DNA from: Gluconobacter frateurii
GTDB lineage: Bacteria > Pseudomonadota > Alphaproteobacteria > Acetobacterales > Acetobacteraceae
DNA: 64,000 nucleotides
Direction of reading: 5' to 3'
Assembly (NCBI RefSeq): GCF_002723955.1
Contig: NZ_BEWN01000001.1
Location: forward strand, 248,001 to 312,000
The position numbers and the translations under genes were made by a program. Positions 26,383 through 35,348 of this stretch are shown one piece after another. Under the pieces are notes generated by a model. The model searched no databases and was not told the DNA's origin. It saw only the letters and a list, made by a program, of their open reading frames with translations. Within the stretch, counting starts at the first letter, position 1; every line of letters begins with the position of its first letter.

Positions 26383-27384
26383 GTGGCGAGAAAACGTGGA
26401 CGCGAGATTGACGGTTGGCTGATTCTCGACAAGCCACTTGGTCCCACCTCAACCGATATGGTCAACAAGTTGCGTTGGGCCTTTGACGCACAAAAAGCTG
26501 GACACGCTGGTACGCTCGACCCGCTGGCTTCGGGCATCCTGCCGATCGCTTTCGGTAAGGCGACACGGACCATTCCCTACATCATGGATGCGACAAAGCA
26601 TTACCAGTTTACGCTGACGATGGGGGAAAGCCGCACGACGGATGATCTCGAGGGTGAGGTTCTGGCAACCTCCTCGTACCGGCCGACGGATGAAGAACTC
26701 CGGGCTTCCCTACCGGCGCTGACTGGCGAGGTCATGCAGGTTCCTCCTGTCTTTTCGGCTTTGCGGGTAGGGGGGCAGCGGGCCTATGATCTGGCGCGTT
26801 CCGGCCGTCCGCCTGAGCTTCCTCCACGTCCTGCACGCATCGATTCGATAACTCTGGTTTCGCGTCCGAATGCGGACACGGCCATCTTTGAAGTGCAGTC
26901 TGGCAAGGGTGTTTATATGCGCTCTTTGGCCCGCGACATCGCTCTGGCCTGTGGAACGGTCGGGCATATTTCCGTCCTCCGCAGGACGAAATGCGGACCT
27001 TTCGATCTGTCCCATGCCATCACGATAGATCAGATAGCACTGGACAAATCAGCTCAAACTGTGGACAAGGCCGATGCTCTTCCGGCTCCTCTGCTGGATG
27101 TAGCGACCGCGCTGGTCGACATCCCGGCGCTGGCCGTTACCGAAGCGGAGGGAAGGATACTGATCTGGGGGCAGTCTCTTGACCCTGCTGATCTCACGTA
27201 TCCTCTGCCGGCCGTGTCACGGGAGGGAGACCAACTGTGGCGTGCGATGATCGGAGAGCACGTGATTGGCCTGTGTCAGATCCGCGATGGACGGCTCAGG
27301 GCAGTACGGATGCTGGAAAACCACGAGTTTTTTGGAGAACACGATGTCGATTACTGCAGAACGCCGCACGGCTCTGATCGCTGA
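26383..27384 (+). CDS. truB: TruB, tRNA pseudouridine-55 synthase
   Basis: About 333 residues. The catalytic Asp is residue 46 in [25 protein letters not shown]-type motifs ([14 protein letters not shown]) and RRTKCGPF are present. TruB makes pseudouridine 55 in the tRNA T-loop. GTG at 26383 gives the normal N-terminus ([16 protein letters not shown]). The last 41 nt overlap the start of rpsO in another frame, an unusually long overlap that may couple the two. Confidence 0.94.
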   Translation: MARKRGREIDGWLILDKPLGPTSTDMVNKLRWAFDAQKAGHAGTLDPLASGILPIAFGKATRTIPYIMDATKHYQFTLTMGESRTTDDLEGEVLATSSYRPTDEELRASLPALTGEVMQVPPVFSALRVGGQRAYDLARSGRPPELPPRPARIDSITLVSRPNADTAIFEVQSGKGVYMRSLARDIALACGTVGHISVLRRTKCGPFDLSHAITIDQIALDKSAQTVDKADALPAPLLDVATALVDIPALAVTEAEGRILIWGQSLDPADLTYPLPAVSREGDQLWRAMIGEHVIGLCQIRDGRLRAVRMLENHEFFGEHDVDYCRTPHGSDR

Positions 27385-27613
27385 GTACCGCCAGAACGAG
27401 ACCGACACGGGCTCGCCGGAAGTTCAGGTTGCGATCCTGACCGAGCGCATTGTCAATCTGACCGAGCACCTGAAGACCCACAAGAAGGACTTCCACTCCC
27501 GTCGTGGTCTTCTGATGATGGTCGGTCAGCGTCGCAGCATGCTGGACTATCTGAAGCGCAAGGATCAGGCTCGTTACCAGAGCGTGATCGAGCGTCTCGG
27601 CCTGCGTCGCTGA
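27344..27613 (+). CDS. rpsO: Ribosomal protein uS15
   Basis: 89 residues, normal length for S15, with the conserved [15 protein letters not shown] and [19 protein letters not shown] segments that bind 16S rRNA. A GGAGA ribosome site precedes the ATG. It is followed by pnp, the standard truB-rpsO-pnp order. Confidence 0.97.
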   Translation: MSITAERRTALIAEYRQNETDTGSPEVQVAILTERIVNLTEHLKTHKKDFHSRRGLLMMVGQRRSMLDYLKRKDQARYQSVIERLGLRR

Positions 27614-27619
27614 TACGTC

Positions 27620-27641
27620 GTCCGGGGGCTTGCCCCCGGAC
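27620..27641 (+). other. RNA hairpin in the rpsO-pnp spacer
   Basis: Perfect stem GTCCGGGG / CCCCGGAC with a GCTTGC loop and no T-run, directly after rpsO. In enterobacteria this spacer holds a terminator and an RNase III site controlling pnp; an analogous processing or stabilising role is inferred. The remaining spacer to 27808 shows only an AGGAG ribosome site for pnp. Confidence 0.5.
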
Positions 27642-27808
27642 ATCCCTGCCATCGGACCTGTCCGCAGGTGGGGTGCGCGACCGGCGTTTCAGGCCACATG
27701 GTGTCGTTGCGGGTATTCTCTCGTTACCACCGCCATGCCGTCCGAAACGCTGCTCCGTCACCTGCCGGATGTCCAGATGATGGCTCGTTCCTAATTTAGG
27801 AGAACGAT

Positions 27809-29959
27809 ATGTTCGATTATTTCCGTAAGGAAATCGAGTGGGCCGGACGCCCGCTAATTCTCGAAACCGGCAAGATTGCCCGTCAGGCTGACGGTGCTGT
27901 CATGGTCACTTATGGTGACACGGTTGTTCTGTGTACGGCTGTTGGTGCCAAGAGCGTCAAGCCGGGACAGGACTTCTTCCCGATGACGGTCAATTATCAG
28001 GAAAAGGCTTATGCGGCTGGTAAGATCCCGGGTGGGTTCTTCAAGCGCGAAGGCCGTCCGTCTGAAGCAGAAGTGCTGAATGCACGTCTGATTGACCGTC
28101 CGCTCCGTCCGCTGTTCCCGGAGAACTTCCGTAACGAAGTTCAGGTTACGGCAACGGTTCTGAGCCATGATATGGAAAACGATCCGGCGATCGTCTCCCT
28201 TATCGGTTGCTCTGCTGCCCTGACGCTTTCCGGTATCCCGTTCTTCGGTCCGGTCGGTGCTGCCCGTATCGGCCGCATTGATGGCAAGTTCGTCGTGAAC
28301 CCGACGCTGTCCGAAGTTAAGGACAGCACGCTGGATCTCGTCGTTGCCGGTACGTCTGAAGGCGTGCTGATGGTTGAATCCGAAGCCAGCGAGCTTTCGG
28401 AAGAAACCATGCTGGAAGCCGTGACCTTGGGTCACACCTCTTTTCAGCCTGTGATCGAAGCCATCATCGCTTTGGCCGAACACGCAGCGAAAGCTCCGTG
28501 GGATCTTCCGTCGCTCACGAAGGAAGAAATTGCCCTTCGCAAGCGCGTCGAGAAGATCGGCAACAAGCTGATGGCCGAAGCCTACAAGGAGCGCGTCAAG
28601 CAGGCCCGCTACAAGAAGGTCGGCGAAGCCAAGGACCGTATTAACGAGATCCTGGCGGAAGAAGGTTTTGACGTCGAGCTGGCCAAGCCGATGCTCAAGG
28701 AACTGGAAGCCCAGGTCGTTCGCGGTTCCATCCTCAAGACTGGCATCCGTATCGATGGCCGCGATCTGAAGACGGTTCGTCCGATCCTTGCGGAAGTTGG
28801 CATTCTGCCGCGTGCGCATGGCTCGTCGCTCTTCACCCGTGGTGAAACGCAGGCTCTGGTCGTGGCAACGCTTGGCACGGGCCAGGACGAGCAGATCATT
28901 GATGCGCTCGAAGGCGAATACCGTTCCAACTTCCTGCTGCACTACAACTTCCCTCCGTATTCGGTCGGTGAGTGTGGTCGTATGGGTTCCCCCGGCCGTC
29001 GTGAAATCGGTCACGGCAAGCTGGCATGGCGTGCGCTGCATCCGCTGCTGCCGTCCAAGGAGCAGTTCCCGTACACGATGCGCGTGGTCTCCGAGATCAC
29101 GGAGAGCAATGGTTCCTCCTCCATGGCAACCGTCTGCGGTTCGTCCCTGGCGCTGATGGACGCTGGTGTTCCGCTGCCGCGCCCGGTTGCAGGCATCGCC
29201 ATGGGTCTGATCAAGGAAGACCGTGGATTTGCAGTCCTGTCCGATATTCTGGGTGATGAAGATCATCTGGGCGACATGGACTTCAAGGTTGCGGGTACGG
29301 AGCAGGGCATTACAGCCCTTCAGATGGACATCAAGATCACGTCCATCACGCCGGAAATCATGCAGATCGCTCTGGAGCAGGCTCGCGGTGGCCGTATCCA
29401 CATCCTCGGCGAAATGTCCAAGGCTCTGACGGAAGGTCGTGAAGATGTGTCCGGCAATGCGCCGAAGATCACGACGATTTCTGTGCCGAAGGAAAAGATC
29501 CGTGATGTGATCGGGTCCGGCGGCAAGGTGATCCGCGAGATCGTCGAGTATTCCGGTGCCAAGGTGGACATCGGGGATGACGGCACAATCACGATCGCTG
29601 CCTCCAATGACGAGCAGGCCCAGAAGGCCATCGCCCGCATCGAAGGTATCGTCGCGGAGCCGGAAATCGGACGCATCTACGACGGTAAAGTCGTCAAGAC
29701 GGCGGACTTTGGTGCGTTCGTGAACTTCCTTGGCCCGCGTGATGGTCTGGTGCACATCTCCGAGCTGACACAGGGCCGCGTTGCCAAGACGTCCGACGTC
29801 GTCCAGCAGGGCGATGCTGTAAAGGTCAAGGTCATTGGTTTCGATGATCGCGGCAAGGTCAAGCTGTCCATGCGGGTTGTCGATCAGGAAACCGGTGCCG
29901 ATATTACGGAGAGTGTGGGGGCCAAGCCTGGCCGTCCGCCCCGCCGCGACGCCGAGTGA
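27809..29959 (+). CDS. pnp: Polynucleotide phosphorylase
   Basis: 716 residues: two RNase PH-like domains separated by an all-helical domain, then KH ([23 protein letters not shown]) and S1 ([28 protein letters not shown]) RNA-binding domains. The active-site region in the second PH domain includes [22 protein letters not shown]. It phosphorolytically degrades mRNA 3' to 5'. Ribosome site AGGAG lies 8 nt upstream. Full length and intact. Confidence 0.97.
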   Translation: MFDYFRKEIEWAGRPLILETGKIARQADGAVMVTYGDTVVLCTAVGAKSVKPGQDFFPMTVNYQEKAYAAGKIPGGFFKREGRPSEAEVLNARLIDRPLRPLFPENFRNEVQVTATVLSHDMENDPAIVSLIGCSAALTLSGIPFFGPVGAARIGRIDGKFVVNPTLSEVKDSTLDLVVAGTSEGVLMVESEASELSEETMLEAVTLGHTSFQPVIEAIIALAEHAAKAPWDLPSLTKEEIALRKRVEKIGNKLMAEAYKERVKQARYKKVGEAKDRINEILAEEGFDVELAKPMLKELEAQVVRGSILKTGIRIDGRDLKTVRPILAEVGILPRAHGSSLFTRGETQALVVATLGTGQDEQIIDALEGEYRSNFLLHYNFPPYSVGECGRMGSPGRREIGHGKLAWRALHPLLPSKEQFPYTMRVVSEITESNGSSSMATVCGSSLALMDAGVPLPRPVAGIAMGLIKEDRGFAVLSDILGDEDHLGDMDFKVAGTEQGITALQMDIKITSITPEIMQIALEQARGGRIHILGEMSKALTEGREDVSGNAPKITTISVPKEKIRDVIGSGGKVIREIVEYSGAKVDIGDDGTITIAASNDEQAQKAIARIEGIVAEPEIGRIYDGKVVKTADFGAFVNFLGPRDGLVHISELTQGRVAKTSDVVQQGDAVKVKVIGFDDRGKVKLSMRVVDQETGADITESVGAKPGRPPRRDAE

Positions 29960-29966
29960 GTCCTCG

Positions 29967-29995
29967 GGCGGGGCTCCCAAGGCCCCGCCTTTTTT
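29967..29995 (+). terminator. Intrinsic terminator of the pnp operon
   Basis: Perfect stem GGCGGGGC / GCCCCGCC with a 7-nt loop, followed by six Ts, immediately after pnp. Confidence 0.9.
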
Positions 29996-30023
29996 GTGTG
30001 AGTATCGGAGACATCGAGTCCCC

Positions 30024-31442
30024 ATGAAGTTGATCGACACCCTTCGTTTTGGTGGTCAGGATGTTCTGCCTCTGGTTGAGGGAGGCAAAGGTGTTTCTGT
30101 CTCCACCGGTATTTCGGCAGGTCATTGGGCTGCTGCCGGCGGAATTGGAACCATTTCCGCCGTCAACGCTGACAGCTATGACGAACAGGGGCGTCCTGTT
30201 CCCCAGATCTATCATGGTCGCACCCGCCGCGAGCGTCAGCGCGAGCTGATCCGCTATGCGATTGATGGTGGTGTCGCGCAGGCCAAGATCGCGCACGAAA
30301 TTGCGGGCGGCAAAGGTCGTCTCCACGCCAATATCCTTTGGGAAATGGGCGGGGCAGAAGAGATCATCGAGGGTATCCTTGAGGCGGTACCGGGCCTGAT
30401 CAATGGTCTGACCTGTGGTGCAGGCATGCCGTATCGTCTGTCTGAGATCGCGGTCAAACACGGCATTCCGTATTATCCTATCGTCTCCTCCGGGCGTGCG
30501 TTCAACGCGCTCTGGCGTCGTGCTTACAGCAAGGCTCCGGAACTGCTTGGTGGCGTGGTTTATGAAGATCCGTGGAGGGCCGGTGGCCATAACGGTCTCT
30601 CCAACACGGAAAATCCTCTGAACCCGGAAGATCCGTTTCCGCGTGTACTCGAACTGCGTCGGGTCCTGCGTCAGTATGGTCTGGACGAGACGCCGATCAT
30701 CATGGCGGGCGGTGTCTGGGCGCTGGAAGAGTGGCAGGACTGGATCGGGAACCCGGATCTTGGGCCGATCGCGTTTCAGTTCGGTACTCGGCCACTGCTC
30801 ACCAAGGAAAGCCCGATCCCGGATGCGTGGAAGCGCCGTCTTCTGACGCTGAAGAAGGGCGATGTGTATCTTAACCGCTTCTCTCCGACGGGTTTCTATT
30901 CTTCCGCCGTGAACAACAGCTTCATGCAGGATCTTCGGGGGCGCTCTGAGCGACAGGTCGCTTATAGCCCGGAAGCGACAGCAGAGCTGGATGCGTCTTA
31001 CGGCGTGGGCGCGCGCAAGCGCGAAGTGTTTGTCTCTTCGACAGACCGTCAGCATATCGCTGGCTGGGAAGCGCAGGGCTTCACGGAAGCGCTTCGCACA
31101 CCGGATGATACGCTGGTTTTCGTCACGCCGGACAGTGCCCGTGAGATCCTTGCGGATCAGACGAACTGCATGGGCTGTCTGTCTGCCTGTAAGTTCTCCA
31201 ACTGGATGCAGCGCGAGCCTTATACCAACGGACAGAAGGCTGACCCGCGCTCTTTCTGCATTCAGAAAACGCTTCAGACCATTGCCCATGCCCCGAATGA
31301 TGAACATGCGGACGATGTGGTTGACCACAACCTGATGTTTGGTGGCACGAACGCCTGGCGTTTCGGAACCGATCCCTTTTACGCGAATGGATTTGTTCCT
31401 ACAGTGGGCCAGCTCGTGGAGCGTATTCTAACAGGACGATAA
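30024..31442 (+). CDS. Nitronate monooxygenase-like flavin oxidoreductase with C-terminal Cys cluster
   Basis: 472 residues of the 2-nitropropane dioxygenase/FabK TIM-barrel family. FMN-binding elements include GGIGTISAVN near the N-terminus, GLINGLTCGAGMPY, YPIVSSGRAFNALWRR and IIMAGGVW. After the barrel comes an extension of about 100 residues with CMGCLSACKFS and a further Cys in RSFCIQ, which could hold a metal or Fe-S cluster. Substrate is unknown; the family oxidises nitronates or reduces enoyl-ACP. ATG at 30024 begins just after the pnp terminator. The stop abuts the FUSC gene. Confidence 0.8.
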   Translation: MKLIDTLRFGGQDVLPLVEGGKGVSVSTGISAGHWAAAGGIGTISAVNADSYDEQGRPVPQIYHGRTRRERQRELIRYAIDGGVAQAKIAHEIAGGKGRLHANILWEMGGAEEIIEGILEAVPGLINGLTCGAGMPYRLSEIAVKHGIPYYPIVSSGRAFNALWRRAYSKAPELLGGVVYEDPWRAGGHNGLSNTENPLNPEDPFPRVLELRRVLRQYGLDETPIIMAGGVWALEEWQDWIGNPDLGPIAFQFGTRPLLTKESPIPDAWKRRLLTLKKGDVYLNRFSPTGFYSSAVNNSFMQDLRGRSERQVAYSPEATAELDASYGVGARKREVFVSSTDRQHIAGWEAQGFTEALRTPDDTLVFVTPDSAREILADQTNCMGCLSACKFSNWMQREPYTNGQKADPRSFCIQKTLQTIAHAPNDEHADDVVDHNLMFGGTNAWRFGTDPFYANGFVPTVGQLVERILTGR

Positions 31443-31443
31443 G

Positions 31444-33420
31444 ATGACGGTGCGTGATCCACTGCCGCGACAGGCTTCACTGAACCGCACCCGTCACCTG
31501 ACTTTCCTGTCCCAGTTTTTGGCCCGTCATTCGGTGCCCCTCAGCCCCGAGCAGCTCGCTCCGGCTGAGGGTGTCCGTGCGGCCTTGGCAACCGTTGTTG
31601 CCCTTCTTCCTGCTCTTTATTTCCATCAGGCGGTTTTCGCCTGGGCTGCCTTTGCAGCGTTCTGGTGCTGCCTGATCGAGCCGGGAGGCACAGCCCGAGA
31701 GCAGTTCCGTATTCTGGGTATTTTCACAGCTGCGGGTGCGGTGCTGGGTGGGGTGGCGTCCCTGATTGCCATGTCGCCTTTCTGGGGTGTCCTACCCTGG
31801 CTGATCGTGACAGGCCTGTTCGTGGGGCTGGCGCGCGCGCTGGTCCCCAGTATGGCTTTGCTCTGTGCCTTGCTGGGATGTGTGATGCTTGCGGGGATTG
31901 GTTTCCCGGCGTCCACGCTTCAGGACGCGTTGACGATCAGCTACGCGTTTGGCGGTGGTGGTCTGTGGGCCATTCTTCTTTGCCTCATTATTTGGCCCCA
32001 GCATCCTTATGCCCCTGCACGCCGTGCGGTGGGGGGATGTTATCGTCTGCTGTCCGTCATGGCTGGGGAGCTGGCTGCGGGGCGCCTGCAGGAAACCGTT
32101 CACCGGCAGACGATCCGAACGGCCATTGAGCGCGCGAGGGGCGTTGCCCTTCAGATTGACGCGGGTCATGCGAGTTACAGCATGCGTGGACGGCTTATTG
32201 CGTCATTGGCCGGAGCGGAGCGTCTGTTTACCGCGATGCTGGCTGTCGAGCATCTTGTAGAAACGCGCGGGCTGGATTTCGAGGCACGGGGAACGCTGGC
32301 GGCGTTTTCAGCGCTCTGCCAGCATGCGAGTGAGGCCGCTCTTGCGCCTGTTCCCAATCTTGAAGCGCTGTCTCAGGAGGCTCTGACGCTCGCAGGTAAT
32401 ATCCGCGTCCGTTCCGGCACGATCAGCGAACTTGTCGCGACCAGTGCGCGCACTTTGGGAAATCTTGCGGAAGGACTGGCAGAAAAAGCCCGATTGCCCT
32501 TCGATGCAGAAGCTCCCCGACATGTGGCCCGTCTGACCCCCGTGATCTGGCGTCATACACTGCGGATGGTTGTCGGCCTTTTGGGAACATATCTGGCGAC
32601 TGAATGGCTTGGTCTCAGCTATGGATTCTGGGCGCTCGTCGCGTTTCTTCTTGTTATCCAGCCTTCCGGCCAGACAACGCTTGTACGGGCTCTGGAGCGT
32701 GTGCTCGGAACGATTGGCGGTGGCGTTCTGGTTCTGATTGTCTCACCGTTTCTGCCGGGGCTGTCGGAAATGGCAGTGGCCTTGGCCGTATTCGTGATCG
32801 GTGCCATTGCGATGCGGGCCGTGAACTATACGCTGCTGGTTATGTTCCTGAGCGCGCATTTCATCATTGTCACAGAAATGACGATGCCCTCTCACGGCAT
32901 TGCGTGGCTGCGTATTCTCGATAATACGCTGGGAAGCCTTATTGGCCTTGGCTGTGCCTTTGCGGTCTGTCCACAAGGGCTGACGCAGGACATGAATGGG
33001 CTGCTCCGGGCCGCTATTGTTGGTAATCTGCGATATCTTGCGGCTGTGCTGAACGGTGATGATACGCTTGCTACAGACAGGACCCAGCGTCAGGCGGGGG
33101 TGGACACGACCCGGGCGGAATTTGCGCGAGGTTCTCTACCAATTCTGGGTGGATTATCGAGCGTCGGGCAGGAAAGTGAACATACTCACAAGTTATTGCG
33201 GTCGTTGCGGCGCCTGAGCGGCGAGGTGACGCTTCTGCGCTTTGATATGGCAGCTGGTCTTTGTCTTCCCGACCCTGAGGCTGCGATCTTCTGGCAGGCC
33301 AAGGCTGACGCTCTTTCCGCCGGAGAGCCACTCGCAGAGATTGCGGAGGACCTCGAAAGCGGAAAGATCAGATCGGAGATTGCGGCTCTTGAGCGAGTGG
33401 ATCGAACATTGCCCGCTTAA
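31444..33420 (+). CDS. FUSC-family inner-membrane transporter (AaeB-like)
   Basis: 658 residues with two blocks of transmembrane helices (about residues 45-180 and 380-510) separated by a soluble helical domain, as in the FUSC/AaeB/YccS family of aromatic acid and related efflux proteins. The second block carries FWALVAFLLVIQPSGQTTLVRALERVLGT, the family's most conserved segment. No HlyD-type membrane fusion partner is adjacent, so the export route is unknown. It starts 1 nt after the flavin oxidoreductase stop, so both are likely one transcript. Confidence 0.85.
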   Translation: MTVRDPLPRQASLNRTRHLTFLSQFLARHSVPLSPEQLAPAEGVRAALATVVALLPALYFHQAVFAWAAFAAFWCCLIEPGGTAREQFRILGIFTAAGAVLGGVASLIAMSPFWGVLPWLIVTGLFVGLARALVPSMALLCALLGCVMLAGIGFPASTLQDALTISYAFGGGGLWAILLCLIIWPQHPYAPARRAVGGCYRLLSVMAGELAAGRLQETVHRQTIRTAIERARGVALQIDAGHASYSMRGRLIASLAGAERLFTAMLAVEHLVETRGLDFEARGTLAAFSALCQHASEAALAPVPNLEALSQEALTLAGNIRVRSGTISELVATSARTLGNLAEGLAEKARLPFDAEAPRHVARLTPVIWRHTLRMVVGLLGTYLATEWLGLSYGFWALVAFLLVIQPSGQTTLVRALERVLGTIGGGVLVLIVSPFLPGLSEMAVALAVFVIGAIAMRAVNYTLLVMFLSAHFIIVTEMTMPSHGIAWLRILDNTLGSLIGLGCAFAVCPQGLTQDMNGLLRAAIVGNLRYLAAVLNGDDTLATDRTQRQAGVDTTRAEFARGSLPILGGLSSVGQESEHTHKLLRSLRRLSGEVTLLRFDMAAGLCLPDPEAAIFWQAKADALSAGEPLAEIAEDLESGKIRSEIAALERVDRTLPA

Positions 33421-33459
33421 TCCGAAACCCACCTGAAGCCATAGAGGCTTGGTTCCGGA
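33421..33459. terminator. Hairpin between convergent genes
   Basis: Outer arms TCCGAAACC (33421-33429) and GGTTCCGGA (33451-33459), one mismatch, with an inner AAGCC / GGCTT stem. No T-run. A weak bidirectional terminator is possible. Confidence 0.35.
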
Positions 33460-33467
33460 CGAGTGGC

Positions 33468-33866
33468 TTAGTGCCGCCCGCCGGGACCGCCATGGCCGCC
33501 TCCGCCGCCAGCTCCATGTCCGCCGCCGCCTCCGCCGCGACCAGGTCCGCCGCTCGGCCGACCGCCACCTGGGAACCCGCCACCAGGCCCCCCTCCAGGG
33601 CGGCCACCCATATGGCCGCCACCGCCAGGGCCGCCACGATCTATGCGACCGCCCTGCCAGCGCCCTCCTCGGCCCGGATAAGGACCGACGGCGTAGCCGG
33701 GGCCCCAGCCGCCCCAGCCACCACCACCCCAGCCGGTATTATAGTAGCTGCCGCCGTAGCCGCCTCCATATCCGCCGTAGCCGTCATATCCGACGCAGCC
33801 TGAAAGGAAGGGGACGAAGGAAAATGCACCGATCAGCGCCAGAGTGCGTGAAAGACGAATGATCAT
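33468..33866 (-). CDS. Small glycine-rich lipoprotein
   Basis: 132 residues. A lipoprotein signal ends in LSGC (Cys near residue 24). After it almost the whole protein is Gly/Tyr then Gly/Arg/Pro/His repeats (YGGYGGGYGG; GGRPGGGPGGGFPGGG). No folded domain is expected. The strand with the signal peptide and the ATGA overlap with the preceding VOC gene is taken as the real one; the opposite strand gives only low-complexity Ala/Thr. Function is unknown; surface attachment or metal and cell-wall association are possible. Confidence 0.75.
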   Translation of the reverse strand: MIIRLSRTLALIGAFSFVPFLSGCVGYDGYGGYGGGYGGSYYNTGWGGGGWGGWGPGYAVGPYPGRGGRWQGGRIDRGGPGGGGHMGGRPGGGPGGGFPGGGRPSGGPGRGGGGGGHGAGGGGGHGGPGGRH

Positions 33867-34843
33867 TTCGCATCTCCTGTGCCGGTGGAATCATGCCATT
33901 CCATCACGCCGAAAGCAGCTCCGGTAGGGTCTGCAAGAACAGCAATGATGGTGTCCTGCCGATCAGGATGAGGCTGAACCAGCACCTTCCCGCCGAGTTC
34001 AACAGCTTTCTGGGCTGTAGCTCCAACATTGTCGACCTGAACGAAGTTCATCCAGCGCGCATGTGCCCCATCCGGCAGGCGCGGCGGGAGAGGGTTAATG
34101 GTGGCGCGGGTAATGGACTGGGATTCCAGAAGGTAGGCGCTTCCCCGCTTTGCGTCCGGTGCTGCTTCAACCTGATAGCCGAACAGTTTTTGGTAAAAAC
34201 CAGCAGCTTCGTAGGGTTTGCTGGTCAGCAGTGCATTCCAGACCCATTCTCCCTGCTGCGGTGGTGTCGTGTCATCGGGTATATCGCCTGTGGCGGAGCG
34301 CAGAGCTGCAAACAGACCGCCCTGTGGGTCTGAAATAACGCTCTCATCTCCCCGGCCTATCACGTTCTGCGGTTTGAACAGGATATGGCCACCCCAGACT
34401 TTCGCTGCACTGGCTGCGGCTTTCACGTCCTGCACGGAAATGAATGGCAGCCAGAGTGGGTCACCATGAGCGACCATATTCGGGCGTTCGACCAAGCCTG
34501 CAACGGGACGTCCATTGACGATAGCCTGTGTGTATTGGCCTTTCGAGACTGTGACGTCTTTGAACGTCCAGCCCAACAGGGAGCCGTAGAATGTTTTGGC
34601 CTTGTCGAGGTCCGGGGTGGTCAGCTGTGCATAGACGATCTTGCCGGGCAGGATTTGCTCTTTTGCAGGAGCATTGGTTGCCGGTGTTGATACGTCGGCC
34701 GCATGAAGTTGGGGGGCGACGACAAAAGAGAGGGCCGTCCCCAGAAGGAGGGCCAGGGATCGCCGGCTTTTGCGGGCATGAGTACGAAACAGCGACAACG
34801 GATGTCTCCTTGCACGACAGGAGGGTGCCTGCGAAGCAGGCAT
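33863..34843 (-). CDS. Exported VOC-superfamily (glyoxalase fold) protein
   Basis: 326 residues: a basic N-terminus and signal peptide (ending near QLHA-AD), then two VOC domains (KIVYAQLTTPDLDKAKTFYGSLLGWTF; WNALLTSKPYEAAGFYQKLFGYQ) ending in DPTGAAFGVMEW. VOC proteins include glyoxalases, dioxygenases and drug-binding proteins, and usually act in the cytoplasm. Export is unusual and suggests ligand binding in the periplasm. Ligand unknown. Coupled to the Gly-rich lipoprotein gene. Confidence 0.82.
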   Translation of the reverse strand: MPASQAPSCRARRHPLSLFRTHARKSRRSLALLLGTALSFVVAPQLHAADVSTPATNAPAKEQILPGKIVYAQLTTPDLDKAKTFYGSLLGWTFKDVTVSKGQYTQAIVNGRPVAGLVERPNMVAHGDPLWLPFISVQDVKAAASAAKVWGGHILFKPQNVIGRGDESVISDPQGGLFAALRSATGDIPDDTTPPQQGEWVWNALLTSKPYEAAGFYQKLFGYQVEAAPDAKRGSAYLLESQSITRATINPLPPRLPDGAHARWMNFVQVDNVGATAQKAVELGGKVLVQPHPDRQDTIIAVLADPTGAAFGVMEWHDSTGTGDAK

Positions 34844-34906
34844 GACGTGAACATCTAACGCACGTCCCGTTGGGTTGTTCCAGATCGGCCCTTTTGAACG
34901 GCTGGA

Positions 34907-35326
34907 TCAGATCAGGGCGAGTTCTGCCAGTTCCCGGCGCAGGTGTGGTGGGAGATCAGCGATGCCGTCGCCGTCAGCAGATTGTCCGAGATCCGGAGGA
35001 GCATCCTTCGGGTCCAGATAGCGCCAGCCTTGGAAGGGGCGCATCGTACGCGGCTGTACGGGAATGATGTCATCCGAAACAACAATAAGCGTACCTTCGG
35101 TGCCATCCGGTCGGCGGCAGGCCTCCAACCCAATGATAGGCTGACGGCAGAGGATCATGCCGTCCATGACGCGATACAGGGAGCCGCCGTCCAGAACCTC
35201 GGCGGCCCGTTTGGGCATGGTCCGGGTCGGGACGGCACCATGACCATTCACGCGCGGGTGCTTCATCCGTTCCCGGAGAACCTCAATGGTCGGGCAACCG
35301 ACGGCCAGCTTGATGATGTTCAGCAT
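34907..35326 (-). CDS. DUF1489 family protein
   Basis: 139 residues, matching the alphaproteobacterial DUF1489 family: starts LNIIKLAVGC, central RAAEVLDGGSLYRVMDGMILCRQPIIGLE, later PRTMRPFQGWRYLDPKDAP. No function is established for the family. It ends 20 nt after a GDGIADLPPHLRRELAELALI-type tail that is also typical. Sits between the VOC gene and the nucleoside hydrolase-like gene on the same strand. Confidence 0.85.
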   Translation of the reverse strand: MLNIIKLAVGCPTIEVLRERMKHPRVNGHGAVPTRTMPKRAAEVLDGGSLYRVMDGMILCRQPIIGLEACRRPDGTEGTLIVVSDDIIPVQPRTMRPFQGWRYLDPKDAPPDLGQSADGDGIADLPPHLRRELAELALI

Positions 35327-35348
35327 GTCGGTTGCCTTTCTTCAGGTC

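Noticed and set aside
27854-30040. Minus-strand open frame of 728 codons over pnp
   Set aside because: Antisense of pnp, whose motifs are intact from start to stop. Also crosses the pnp terminator.
29904-31328. Minus-strand open frame over the nitronate monooxygenase-like gene
   Set aside because: Antisense shadow; plus strand carries clear flavin-barrel motifs.
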